This document shows, piece by piece, positions 1 through 6,849 of a stretch of 11,818 nucleotides of DNA. Numbering within the stretch: position 1 is the stretch's first letter; each line of letters opens with the position of its first letter. The translations under genes were made by a program, and so were the position numbers. The stretch is from Desulfovibrionaceae bacterium (GTDB taxonomy: Bacteria > Desulfobacterota > Desulfovibrionia > Desulfovibrionales > Desulfovibrionaceae). The DNA lies in the NCBI GenBank assembly GCA_030539415.1, contig JAUNSE010000033.1:1-11818 (forward strand), read 5' to 3'. The notes under the pieces are model-generated. The model searched no databases. It was given only the letters and a program-made list of their open reading frames with translations, and was not told the DNA's origin.

Positions 1-52
1 CCCGACACACAGGTTCGTAGCCTGTTGCTCTATCCAACTGAGCTACGAGCCC
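1..52 (-). tRNA. tRNA-Arg(ACG), third array copy, cut by window edge
   Basis: This is the 5' 52 nt of a tRNA identical over its whole length to the two complete copies at 78-154 and 180-256. It has the 5' acceptor strand GGGCTCG, the D arm, the anticodon arm with loop CTACGAA, and the start of the T stem. The T loop, 3' acceptor strand and CCA lie beyond position 1. The array may continue outside the window. Confidence 0.93.
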
Positions 53-77
53 ACTCAAGATGGGGGAAAATTTTTGC

Positions 78-154
78 TGGTGGGCCCGGAGAGATTCGAA
101 CTCCCGACACACAGGTTCGTAGCCTGTTGCTCTATCCAACTGAGCTACGAGCCC
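78..154 (-). tRNA. tRNA-Arg(ACG), middle array copy
   Basis: A complete 77-nt cloverleaf is seen on the minus strand. The acceptor stem GGGCTCG/CGGGCCC closes with one U:G pair. The D stem is GCTC/GAGC, the anticodon stem ACAGG/CCTGT, and the 7-nt loop CTACGAA gives anticodon ACG. The T arm GGGAG-TTCGAAT-CTCTC is normal. The discriminator base is A and the CCA end is encoded. ACG (read as ICG after A34 deamination) decodes CGU, CGC and CGA arginine codons. It is identical to the copy at 180-256 and is separated from it by 25 nt with no promoter, so the array is probably one transcript cut by tRNA processing enzymes. Confidence 0.97.
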
Positions 155-179
155 ACTCAAGATGGGGGAAAATTTTTGC

Positions 180-256
180 TGGTGGGCCCGGAGAGATTCG
201 AACTCCCGACACACAGGTTCGTAGCCTGTTGCTCTATCCAACTGAGCTACGAGCCC
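180..256 (-). tRNA. tRNA-Arg(ACG), promoter-proximal copy
   Basis: This 77-nt tRNA has the same cloverleaf, anticodon ACG and encoded CCA as the copy at 78-154, with no difference between the two. It is the first tRNA after the promoter at 271-299, whose -10 box ends 15 nt before the mature 5' end, so the precursor leader should be only about 7-9 nt. The sequence upstream (257 onward) differs from the 25-nt spacer found between copies, which marks this as the array's 5' boundary. Confidence 0.97.
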
Positions 257-270
257 ACTAACGAAAAATT

Positions 271-299
271 TGTATATTCTCTTTTGGAAAAAGAGTCAA
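271..299 (-). promoter_or_regulatory. Sigma-70-type promoter of the tRNA-Arg array
   Basis: On the minus strand a -35 box TTGACT (294-299) is followed by a 17-nt spacer and a -10 box TATACA (271-276). The predicted start is near 263-265, just ahead of the first tRNA at 256. The region is AT-rich compared with the surrounding coding DNA. The -35 matches consensus at five of six positions and the spacing is ideal. Confidence 0.75.
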
Positions 300-328
300 A
301 AACTTTTAAGACGCAGCTGATGTGCTGC
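298..328 (-). terminator. Possible rho-independent terminator after rpsT
   Basis: Just after the rpsT stop, the minus strand can fold GCAGC (324-328) with GCTGC (313-317) around a 6-nt loop; one U:G pair may extend the stem. A T-rich stretch follows about 10 nt later (T5 near 300). The stem is short and the T run is displaced, so termination may be partial and some rpsT transcripts could read into the tRNA array. The T run also adjoins the tRNA -35 box. Confidence 0.4.
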
Positions 329-335
329 AGCGGGC

Positions 336-608
336 TTATTCGGCGGCGCTGAGAGCGTTCACGGCGCGGGCCAGACGGGCAACCTTGCGGGAAGCCTGGC
401 GGCGGTGAATGGCGCCCTTGCCGGCGGCCTTGGCGAGCACGGAAGCGGCCTTGCTCAGAGCCTCGCTGGCGGCGGCCTTGTCGCTGCCGGCAATGGCGGC
501 GCGCACGGCCTTCACGGCGTTGCGGGCTTTGGTGCGAGCGGCACGATTCCTGCCAGCCTGAACAAGACTCTGACGATGACGCTTGAGAGCGGACTTATGG
601 TTGGCCAC
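336..608 (-). CDS. rpsT: 30S ribosomal protein S20
   Basis: The product is 90 aa, the usual length for S20, a primary binder of 16S rRNA in the 30S body. It begins MANHKSALKRHRQSL, the family's hallmark start, and is rich in Lys, Arg and Ala throughout, as expected for a small helical rRNA-binding protein; residues 67-80 include the typical HRRQASRK stretch. The start codon is GTG, placed 6 nt after a strong GGAGG Shine-Dalgarno; no ATG fits. A non-ATG start recalls E. coli rpsT, where a UUG start takes part in autoregulation; whether GTG does so here is inference. It has its own promoter at 666-694 and is followed by the tRNA-Arg array. Confidence 0.97.
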   Translation of the reverse strand: MANHKSALKRHRQSLVQAGRNRAARTKARNAVKAVRAAIAGSDKAAASEALSKAASVLAKAAGKGAIHRRQASRKVARLARAVNALSAAE

Positions 609-665
609 GATTATCCTCCAGATTGAGCGGCAGTGAATTTGGCGCTCCTTACTTGCAAGAGCGAG

Positions 666-694
666 ACACTAGCCGCATTCGCGGGTCCTGTCAA
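666..694 (-). promoter_or_regulatory. Sigma-70-type promoter of rpsT
   Basis: The minus strand shows a perfect -35 TTGACA (689-694), a 17-nt spacer and a -10 TAGTGT (666-671). The predicted start near 659 leaves an rpsT leader of about 50 nt ending in the GGAGG ribosome binding site. This makes rpsT a separate transcription unit from glyS, whose stop lies about 150 nt upstream. Confidence 0.75.
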
Positions 695-764
695 GGAAAA
701 AGTGCATTTTTTTCATCTGTCCCCGCCTCCCGGACCCGGGCGCATGGCGCGGGGCAGGGACGAT

Positions 765-805
765 GCCGGCCTGTCAGGCCCCGATTCGGGACCGGGCAGG
801 CCGGC
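765..805 (-). terminator. Inverted repeat after glyS, possible terminator
   Basis: Perfect 9-bp arms (797-805 and 765-773, GCCGGCCTG and its complement) enclose 23 nt that contain a second small hairpin (CCCG/CGGG at 780-783 and 787-790). The structure begins about 40 nt after the glyS stop. No T run follows on the minus strand, so it is not a classical intrinsic terminator. It may end or stabilise the glyS mRNA, or act with Rho. Confidence 0.4.
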
Positions 806-842
806 GCGGAAAATCAGATGCGGCTGTCGGACCGGGCGGACA

Positions 843-2924
843 CTAGATCTGCAGGGCGGCGAAGTCTGCCAGCAGGGAGAAGCGGTCCACCATGGCCTTG
901 AGCATGGCCAGACGGTTGCCGCGCAGGGCGGCGTCCTCGCAGGCCACCATGACATGCTCGAAGAAGGCGTCCACGGCCGGGCGCAGACTGTCCAGGCGGG
1001 CCAGCATGCCGGCGTAGTCGGCGGCGGCCCAGAGGCTGTCCAGGGCGGGCAGGGCCTCGTCCAGCACGGCGGCCAGAGCCTTCTCGGCGTCCTCCTGCAG
1101 CAGGGCGGCGTTCCAGGCGGCGGGAATGTCCGCGCCCGCGGCCTGCTGCTTGGCCACGATGTTGGCCACGCGCTTGAAGGTCTGCACGGAGCTGACATAG
1201 CTCTCGGAGCCCGAGAACGCGGTCAGGGCGGCCAGACGGCCGTCCACGCCCTTCACGGTGATGGTGCCGGCGCCGATGGCGGCATCCACCAGCGGGGTGG
1301 CCGCGCCCAGTGCCTGATAGTGGTTGCGCAGGCGGCCCTGGAAGAAGGCCATCAGATTGTCGACCACCTGGGAGGCGGGGAACTTCCACTCGCGCTCGCC
1401 GTAGCCGGCCAGAGCGTGCTCGAAGAGCTCGCGCACGTTCACCTCGAAGCCGAACTTCAGCAGGATGCGGATGATGCCGATGGCGCAGCGGCGCAGGCCC
1501 TGCGGGTCGGCGGTGCCGGTGGGCACCTGGTTCAGGCCGAAGCAGCCGGCCAGGGTGTCCGCCTTGACGGCCATGGCCAGAATGGCGCCGTTCACGCTCT
1601 CGGGCATCTTGTCCGGGCCGGCGGGCAGGTACTGCTCGCCGATGGCCTGGGCCACTTCGGGGGCCTCGCCCCACTTGCCGGCGTAGATGCCGCCCATGAT
1701 GCCCTGCAGGGTGTCGAACTCGCCCACCATGCCGGACACGAGGTCGGCCTTGGCCAGCAGGCCGGCGCGGGCGGCCTTCTCCTTCAGCTCCGGAGCGCAG
1801 GCTTCGGCAAGCCAGGCGCACAGGGACTCGAGGCGGCGGCTCTGCTCGCCCATGGTGCCGAGGCCGCGGATGAAGATGACATGATCGAGCTTCTCCAGCC
1901 ACAGGTCGAAGTTCGCCTTCAGATCCTCGTGCCAGAAGAAGCGGGCGTCCTCGAGGCGGGCGCGCAGCACGCGCTCCCAGCCGTGCTTCACGAGGCCGAT
2001 GTCCTCGGGCGTGATGTTCAGCACGGTCACGAAATGGGGCATCAGGCGTCCTTCGGCGTCTTCCACGCCGAAGCTCTTCTGATGGCTCTGCATGGAGGTG
2101 AGCAGCACCTCTCTGGGCACTTCCAGGTACTTGGTGTCGAAGTCGGCGAGCAGGCTCACCGGATGCTCGACCAGGCCCACGACCTCCTGCATGAGGGCGT
2201 CGTTCCACAGCACGCGGCCGCCGATGGCGGCTGCGGCCCTGTCGGCGTCGGCGATGATGGTCTCGCGGCGCACGGAGCCCAGGGGCTCGATGCCGCCCTT
2301 CTCGCGCAGTATGCCCATGAGATCGCCGGCTGCGGGCACCGTGAAGGGTCCGCGGCCGTGCACGCGGTGGCCGTAGGTCTCGCGGCCGCTCTCGACCGGG
2401 CCCACGGCAAAGGGCACGACCTGGTCGTCGAGCAGGGCCACGATCCACTGCAGCGGGCGGGCGTAGGCGAAGTCGTGGGACTGCCAGCGCATGCGCTTGG
2501 CAAACGGAATCTGGGGGATGACCGCGGCGCAGACGCCGGCCAGAATGTCGGCGGCGGGCTGGCCGCCGGTGCGCTTCTTCACGGCCATGTACTCGCCCTT
2601 GGCGGTCGTGGCCACATAGGCGTCGGCAACATCCACATTGTGCGTGCGGCAGAAGCCCTCAAGCGCCCTGGTGGGGACATTGTCCTTGTAGGCCGCGCGC
2701 AGCGGGGGACCCATGACCTCCTCTTCCTTCTCCTCCTGCACGGGCGCCACATCCTCGATGAGGACAATGGCCCTGCGCGGGGTGGAGCAGGTCTTCACGG
2801 CGCCGTGCGCCAGGCCCTTCTCGTCCAGGGCGGCGGTGAAGGAGGAGGCGAGGAAGGCCTCCTCGCCGGGCAGGAAACGGGAGGGCAGCTCCTCGCTGCC
2901 GATTTCCAGAACAAAAGTCGACAT
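843..2924 (-). CDS. glyS: Glycine--tRNA ligase beta subunit
   Basis: The product is 693 aa, close to the 689 aa of E. coli GlyS. It is the beta chain of the bacterial alpha2-beta2 glycyl-tRNA synthetase, which binds tRNA-Gly while the alpha chain activates glycine. The N terminus has the family signature VLEIGSEELPSRF (residues 5-17). Further family stretches are KRMRW near 145 and ARPLQWIVALLD near 155-168. The C-terminal DALR-like anticodon-binding region ends in ALRGNRLAMLKAMVDRFS and LADFAALQI. ATG at 2924 is chosen because an AAGGAGGG ribosome binding site lies 5-6 nt before it; in-frame codons further upstream overlap glyQ and look non-coding. The gap to glyQ is 10 nt and the glyQ stop abuts the ribosome binding site, so the two are probably translationally linked. 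Confidence 0.98.
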   Translation of the reverse strand: MSTFVLEIGSEELPSRFLPGEEAFLASSFTAALDEKGLAHGAVKTCSTPRRAIVLIEDVAPVQEEKEEEVMGPPLRAAYKDNVPTRALEGFCRTHNVDVADAYVATTAKGEYMAVKKRTGGQPAADILAGVCAAVIPQIPFAKRMRWQSHDFAYARPLQWIVALLDDQVVPFAVGPVESGRETYGHRVHGRGPFTVPAAGDLMGILREKGGIEPLGSVRRETIIADADRAAAAIGGRVLWNDALMQEVVGLVEHPVSLLADFDTKYLEVPREVLLTSMQSHQKSFGVEDAEGRLMPHFVTVLNITPEDIGLVKHGWERVLRARLEDARFFWHEDLKANFDLWLEKLDHVIFIRGLGTMGEQSRRLESLCAWLAEACAPELKEKAARAGLLAKADLVSGMVGEFDTLQGIMGGIYAGKWGEAPEVAQAIGEQYLPAGPDKMPESVNGAILAMAVKADTLAGCFGLNQVPTGTADPQGLRRCAIGIIRILLKFGFEVNVRELFEHALAGYGEREWKFPASQVVDNLMAFFQGRLRNHYQALGAATPLVDAAIGAGTITVKGVDGRLAALTAFSGSESYVSSVQTFKRVANIVAKQQAAGADIPAAWNAALLQEDAEKALAAVLDEALPALDSLWAAADYAGMLARLDSLRPAVDAFFEHVMVACEDAALRGNRLAMLKAMVDRFSLLADFAALQI

Positions 2925-2934
2925 GCTTCCCTCC

Positions 2935-3804
2935 TTACTTCGCGAGCATGGGATAGCCCATCTCTTTGCGCTGCTCGGCGTACAGGCGGGCCACGGCCGA
3001 GGCCAGGGCGCGCACCCTGCCGATGTAGGCCGTTCTTTCACTGATGGAGATGGCGCCGCGGGCGTCGAGCAGATTGAAGGTGTGCGAGCACTTCATGCAC
3101 TGGTCATAGGCCGGCCAGGGCAGGCCCTTTTCCAGCAGATCGCGGCATTCCTGCTCGTGATCGTCGAAATGCCTGAGCAGCATGGCGGCATTGGAGCAGT
3201 CGAAGTTGTAGCTGGACTGCTCGACCTCGTTCTGATGGTAGATGTCCCCGTAGGTGACATGCTCGTTCCACTTGATGTCGTAGACGCTGTCCACGCCCTG
3301 CAGGTACATGGTCAGGCGCTCGAGGCCGTAGGTCAGCTCCACGGCCACGGGACGGCACTCAAGGCCGCCCACCTGCTGGAAGTAGGTGAACTGGCTCACT
3401 TCCATGCCGTTGAGCCAGACTTCCCAGCCGAGACCGGCCGCGCCCAGGGTGGGGGACTCCCAGTCGTCCTCGACGAAGCGGATGTCGTGCCTGCTGGTCT
3501 CTATGCCCAGCGCGGCAAGGCTGCCCAGGTACAGATCCTGGGAGTTGGACGGATTGGGCTTGAGAATGACCTGAAACTGGAAGTAGCGCTGCAGGCGGTT
3601 GGGGTTCTCGCCGTAGCGGCCGTCGGTGGGACGGCGGCTGGGCTCGACATAGGCGACCTTCCACGGCTCCGGTCCGAGGACGCGCAGGAAGGTGTGCGGG
3701 TTGAACGTGCCCGCACCGCATTCGACGCCCAAGGGCTGCTCTATGACGCAGCCCTGCTTTCCCCAGTAGCTCTGGAGCGCCAGGATGACATCTTGAAAAT
3801 ACAT
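2935..3804 (-). CDS. glyQ: Glycine--tRNA ligase alpha subunit
   Basis: The product is 289 aa, slightly shorter than E. coli GlyQ (303 aa). It is the catalytic class II chain that forms glycyl-adenylate and charges tRNA-Gly in complex with GlyS. Family landmarks are YFQDVILALQSYWGKQGC (2-19), QPLGVECGAGTFNPHTFLR (23-41), and the class II core YVEPSRRPTDGRYGENPNR (52-70) running into RYFQFQVILKP. ATG at 3804 has GAGGGG about 5 nt upstream; an in-frame TTG four codons earlier lies inside that ribosome binding site and is rejected. The gene sits 48 nt after recO and 10 nt before glyS. The intact motifs suggest a fully working subunit. Confidence 0.98.
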   Translation of the reverse strand: MYFQDVILALQSYWGKQGCVIEQPLGVECGAGTFNPHTFLRVLGPEPWKVAYVEPSRRPTDGRYGENPNRLQRYFQFQVILKPNPSNSQDLYLGSLAALGIETSRHDIRFVEDDWESPTLGAAGLGWEVWLNGMEVSQFTYFQQVGGLECRPVAVELTYGLERLTMYLQGVDSVYDIKWNEHVTYGDIYHQNEVEQSSYNFDCSNAAMLLRHFDDHEQECRDLLEKGLPWPAYDQCMKCSHTFNLLDARGAISISERTAYIGRVRALASAVARLYAEQRKEMGYPMLAK

Positions 3805-3816
3805 GTTTCCCCTCAA

Positions 3817-3854
3817 CAGGTTGATATAACACAGGTTGTGTTCGGCTTGTGTTC
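3817..3854 (-). repeat. Short repeats and hairpin in the recO-glyQ junction
   Basis: The 48-nt gap and the end of recO hold two small repeat pairs, read here on the plus strand: CAGGTTG at 3817-3823 and 3832-3838, and TTGTGTTC at 3836-3843 and 3847-3854. A 6-bp hairpin, AACACA/TGTGTT (3828-3833 and 3837-3842, 3-nt loop), overlaps them. The stretch is AT-rich against its surroundings. It could be an mRNA processing or attenuation site ahead of glyQ, or chance. Confidence 0.4.
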
Positions 3855-4608
3855 AGTTGGTCCGGGTGCGCACAAAGCGCCCCCTGTCCCACATAAGGCC
3901 GGCGTGATAGGTCAGCACGCCGTTGATGCAGAAGGCCGCGCCGCGGCGGTCGCGCGCGGCGAGGTCCAGGCCGGTCCAGTCCGGCGGCCAGCCGCGCTGG
4001 ACCTCCTCCAGCGCGTCCAGGGCCGGGCCCGACAGCATGGCGCCGGTCATGCCGGCGCGCCGCCTGCGGCAGTCCGGGCAGAGCACGCCGCCCTCCTCCA
4101 CACAGAAGAAGGCTTCCGCCCCCCTGGAGGAGCGGCAGCCCATGCAATGGCCCAGGTCCGGGGCATAGCCCAGCAGACCCATAAACCGCAAGCGAAAAAA
4201 AAGACCGAGCACGCCCGGACGGTCCGTGCCGGACTCGAGAAGGGCGAGCATCTCCCTGGCCAGCCGGAAGCTGTCCGGCGCGGCCTCGGGCGGGACGCCG
4301 GCGCAGTCGACAAGCCTCAGGCAGTTGGCCGCGAGCCCCAGGGAGGACCTGCTGCTGCGCAGTCTGCCCGGCCCGCGCACCAGGACGGCCTCCTCGAGAT
4401 CCTCGTAGGATCCCGTGCGGCTCGCCTTCACGCGGCACTCGAGCTCGTTCATGAGATCGAGGCAGCCCACGAAGCGCCTGCGGCTGCGCAGGCCGCCGAA
4501 GGCGAAGACCGTGCGCACGCCGTGCTCCCTGAACAGGAGCCTCAGCCAGACATCGGCCTCCCTGAAGACGCCCTTGGCCAGCACGAGGCCCGTGTCGTTC
4601 CATTCCAC
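3853..4608 (-). CDS. recO: DNA repair protein RecO
   Basis: The product is 251 aa, near the 240-250 usual for RecO, the recombination mediator that works with RecR (and RecF) to load RecA on SSB-coated single-stranded DNA and that anneals complementary strands. The N-terminal OB-fold region reads EWNDTGLVLAKGVFREAD (2-19), followed by WLRLLFREHG. A helical domain follows, with a four-cysteine zinc-binding site: C155 and C158 in CMGC, C177 and C180 in CPDC. The start is GTG at 4608 because homology begins there and an AGGGGG lies 9 nt upstream; ORF codons further upstream overlap the RodZ-like gene and do not resemble RecO. It starts 13 nt after the RodZ-like stop. The sequence is diverged, but length, N-terminal motif and zinc site agree. 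Confidence 0.9.
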   Translation of the reverse strand: MEWNDTGLVLAKGVFREADVWLRLLFREHGVRTVFAFGGLRSRRRFVGCLDLMNELECRVKASRTGSYEDLEEAVLVRGPGRLRSSRSSLGLAANCLRLVDCAGVPPEAAPDSFRLAREMLALLESGTDRPGVLGLFFRLRFMGLLGYAPDLGHCMGCRSSRGAEAFFCVEEGGVLCPDCRRRRAGMTGAMLSGPALDALEEVQRGWPPDWTGLDLAARDRRGAAFCINGVLTYHAGLMWDRGRFVRTRTN

Positions 4609-4621
4609 GGGGGAGAGCCCC

Positions 4622-5794
4622 CTAGCCGGCCGGCTTCGGAGGGAAGACCATGGTGCGGACCTGGCCCATGCGGCCGCGGTCCGTCTGCTCCGTGCCGTCG
4701 TAGAGGACGCGCACGCCGCCGGCATTGCCGAGGCGCAGCACGAGCTGGTTCTCGAAGGGCACGGAAATGGTCTCGCCCGGCTGCAGGGTGCGCTGCACGG
4801 AGCGGCCGGAATCGACGGTCACCTGCGTCCAGCACTGGGCCTCGGCGATGATGGTGATGGAATGGCGGCCGTCGGCGGGAAGGGTCTCCGCGCCGGCGGG
4901 AAGGTTGGGATTGGCCGAGGACACCTGCGGCGCGGGCTCCGTGGCGAGGCCGGCCTGGCCGGCCAGCGTCGCGTTGCCCTGCAGGGTGGCCCAGGGGGAG
5001 TTGGGCGTCACCACGGCGGGCAGGGGCTCGCGGTTGGTGTCGGGCATGCCGGGCGCGAGCACGAGGCTCGGACTGCCGACTGACGACGAGGAGCCGGCGC
5101 CGGCGGGCATGTTCGGATTCTGCGCGGGCTGCTGCATGCCGTCCGGCAGCATGCCGGAGGGCTGGGCCTGCGCCTGCGGAGCGGGTGCGGTGTCCGCGCG
5201 CTGCTCGAGCGGCGTGGTCTCGTAGGTCTGCAGGGGCACGGCCGTCTTGACCGGCGTGGAGTCCTCGCTCACCAGAAATTCAATCACATTGAAGTGCCAG
5301 ACGGCCCAGACCGCGGCGATGGCCAGCATGAGCGAGACGAGGACGCCCAGGACGGGGCTCCTGCGCGGCGGGCGGGCCGTCTTGTCGGGCCTGTACACCG
5401 GCTCCTGCGGCACCACCGGGGCCTGCGGCGAGAGGCTGCGCACAACCCCGTCGTACCACTCGCGGGGCATCTTCATGAGGCCGGCATAGGAGCGCAGAAA
5501 GCCCTTGGCATAGGCCGCGTGGCGGATCTTCTCCATGTCGCCGGCCTCGAGGGCCTGCACTACGGACACGCTCAGCCTGAGGCTGTCGGCCACGTCCTGC
5601 TGGCTCAGGCCGCGCGCCTCGCGTGCTGCGCGCAGTCCCGCGCCGAGCTCGGCCACGCCCGCGTAGGGGCCCTGGCACTCCTGTCCGCCCTGTCCGGCAG
5701 GCGCTTCGGCCGCCGGGGCGGCCTGGGCCTCGGCCCGGCTGCCTTCGGGAGTGACATTCTGCTGTTCGCGGATATCGGGAGTTGGTTCGGCCAT
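4622..5794 (-). CDS. RodZ-like protein: cytoplasmic HTH, one membrane helix, periplasmic DUF4115-type domain
   Basis: The product is 390 aa. Residues 1-45 are an Ala/Gln/Glu-rich, probably disordered start. Residues 50-115 form a Cro/C1-type helix-turn-helix (LRAAREARGLSQQDVADSLR) followed by the RodZ-typical AYAKGFLRSYAGLM. A basic stretch (PPRRS) precedes one membrane helix at about 147-167. Residues 175-308 are a Pro/Gln/Ala/Ser-rich linker, and residues 310-388 are a beta-rich C-terminal domain with the typical CWTQVTVDSG and LQPGETISV elements. In RodZ the HTH contacts MreB and the outer domain faces the periplasm, supporting rod shape. ATG at 5794 has GAGGGG about 6 nt upstream; an in-frame ATG at 5833 lacks a ribosome binding site. 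The architecture is clear, but whether it is the true RodZ orthologue is not proven. Confidence 0.88.
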   Translation of the reverse strand: MAEPTPDIREQQNVTPEGSRAEAQAAPAAEAPAGQGGQECQGPYAGVAELGAGLRAAREARGLSQQDVADSLRLSVSVVQALEAGDMEKIRHAAYAKGFLRSYAGLMKMPREWYDGVVRSLSPQAPVVPQEPVYRPDKTARPPRRSPVLGVLVSLMLAIAAVWAVWHFNVIEFLVSEDSTPVKTAVPLQTYETTPLEQRADTAPAPQAQAQPSGMLPDGMQQPAQNPNMPAGAGSSSSVGSPSLVLAPGMPDTNREPLPAVVTPNSPWATLQGNATLAGQAGLATEPAPQVSSANPNLPAGAETLPADGRHSITIIAEAQCWTQVTVDSGRSVQRTLQPGETISVPFENQLVLRLGNAGGVRVLYDGTEQTDRGRMGQVRTMVFPPKPAG

Positions 5795-5862
5795 GAGTGC
5801 CCCTCGCGCGCCGTGCGCGGTGCTGAATTGCAATGTGAATGCCCTTTTCGGGCGTCAGAAAG

Positions 5863-5889
5863 GCTCCCGTCCCTGGCCGGGACGGGAGC
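5863..5889 (-). terminator. Strong hairpin between the SurA-like and RodZ-like genes
   Basis: A perfect 11-bp stem, GCTCCCGTCCC/GGGACGGGAGC (5879-5889 with 5863-5873), has a 5-nt loop. It lies 15 nt after the SurA-like stop and is followed on the minus strand by CTTTCTG, a weak T run. A second small hairpin, GCCC/GGGC (5841-5853), follows. It probably ends or reduces transcription from the SurA-like gene into the RodZ-like cluster. No clear promoter is visible in the rest of the 110-nt gap. Confidence 0.6.
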
Positions 5890-5904
5890 GCGGGTATGCT
5901 CTGT

Positions 5905-6849
5905 CTAGATGCGGATGTCAATCACGGCCTTGCGCTTCAGGCCGTTGGTGTATTCCTCGAAGCGCTCCTGGGCCCTGGGGGCGCGCAGGATGTTCTCGAT
6001 TTCGGGCTTCGCCTCGTCGAGCGTCATCACGCGCAGGGGCGAGTTGTCGCCGTTCGGGCGGAACAGGCGCACCTGGGCCTTGAGCTGGGGATTGTACTGG
6101 AAGAGCGGGGTGACGTCGCCGGGCTGCATCTTCATGAGGCGGCCGCGCCATTCGTCGTTCAGGCTGTCCCACTGCACGGGGCCGGTGTCGCCACCCTTCT
6201 CGCGGCCGGGCATGACCGAGTAGCGCCTGGAGGCCTCGAGCCAGCTGAGATCGCCGCTCCTCACCTGCCTTGCCACGGACGCGGCCGGGGCCTGGGGATG
6301 ATAGACAATGAGCGCCATGTGCAGGCCCTGGCGGTTGAGCATGGTCTCCTTGTTCTTCTCGTAGTAGTCCCTGATCTCCTCGGGACGGATGACCACGCGG
6401 CGGGCCACTTCCATGGCCATGATGCGCGAGCGGGTCATGCCCTTGCGGTAGTTCTCGCGCAGGTCGGAGAGCTTGATCTTCTCTCTGGCCAGGCTCTGCT
6501 CGAACTGCTGCCTGGTCATCTTGCGGCTCGTGTACATGCGCGTGATTTCCTGATCCACATCCTCGTCGGAGATGGTCACCTTGAGGCGCTTGGCCTCCTG
6601 CTGGATCAGAATGTCGAGGATCATGTTGTCGAGCGTTCTGCGCAGGATGACGTCGACTTTCTCCTTGTCCTTGGGATTGTTGAGATTCAGTCTGGACCGG
6701 ATTATTTCGCCGCTCGCCTCGCGCTGCAGATCGTACATGGTTATGGGCTTGCCGTTGACCACGGCGGCGATTTTGCCGTACTGGGCGGCTTCGGCGCATG
6801 TGCACAGGGCCAGGGCCAGCAGGAAAACAAGGGCAATGCACTTTCTCAC
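5905..6849 (-). CDS. SurA-like periplasmic chaperone with diverged parvulin-type domain
   Basis: The product is 314 aa with a signal peptide (MRKC, hydrophobic core to about residue 17, probable cleavage after AEA near 21). Residues 24-160 resemble the SurA/PpiD N-terminal chaperone domain: IAAVVNGKPITMYDLQ (28-42), a helical segment with LDNMILDILIQQEAKRL (73-89), and ISDEDVDQEI. Residues 172-265 match the layout of a PpiC/parvulin domain (WLEASRRYSV, EKGGDTGPVQW, LMKMQPGDVTPLF) but are diverged, so isomerase activity is uncertain. SurA proteins escort outer-membrane proteins through the periplasm. GTG at 6849 is chosen because the signal peptide begins there; the nearest purine-rich site (AGAGGG) is about 10 nt away, a weak ribosome binding site. 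The frame stays open to 7206 upstream, but that part looks non-coding. Confidence 0.87.
   Translation of the reverse strand: MRKCIALVFLLALALCTCAEAAQYGKIAAVVNGKPITMYDLQREASGEIIRSRLNLNNPKDKEKVDVILRRTLDNMILDILIQQEAKRLKVTISDEDVDQEITRMYTSRKMTRQQFEQSLAREKIKLSDLRENYRKGMTRSRIMAMEVARRVVIRPEEIRDYYEKNKETMLNRQGLHMALIVYHPQAPAASVARQVRSGDLSWLEASRRYSVMPGREKGGDTGPVQWDSLNDEWRGRLMKMQPGDVTPLFQYNPQLKAQVRLFRPNGDNSPLRVMTLDEAKPEIENILRAPRAQERFEEYTNGLKRKAVIDIRI

Larger units (their letters stand above)
1..256 (-). repeat. Tandem 102-bp repeat: tRNA-Arg plus 25-nt spacer
   Basis: The repeat unit is a 77-nt tRNA gene followed by a 25-nt spacer, giving a period of 102 bp. The spacers at 53-77 and 155-179 are identical, including a run of five G and an AAAATTTTT run (plus strand). 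Two full tRNAs and most of a third are visible. Identity in the spacers as well as in the tRNAs points to recent duplication or ongoing recombination between units, not just selection on tRNA structure. Copy number beyond the left edge is unknown. Confidence 0.95.

Noticed and set aside
1..256. CRISPR array
   Set aside because: The repeats are tRNA genes with identical spacers, not short repeats with varied spacers.
25..352. Open frames with repeated peptides in the first 350 nt
   Set aside because: They are translations of the tRNA-Arg repeats, a common false gene call.
633..3044. Very long plus-strand open frame (803 codons) opposite glyS
   Set aside because: It is an antisense shadow of high-GC coding DNA: Gly/His/Ala/Val-heavy, no recognisable domain, and glyS is unambiguous on the other strand.
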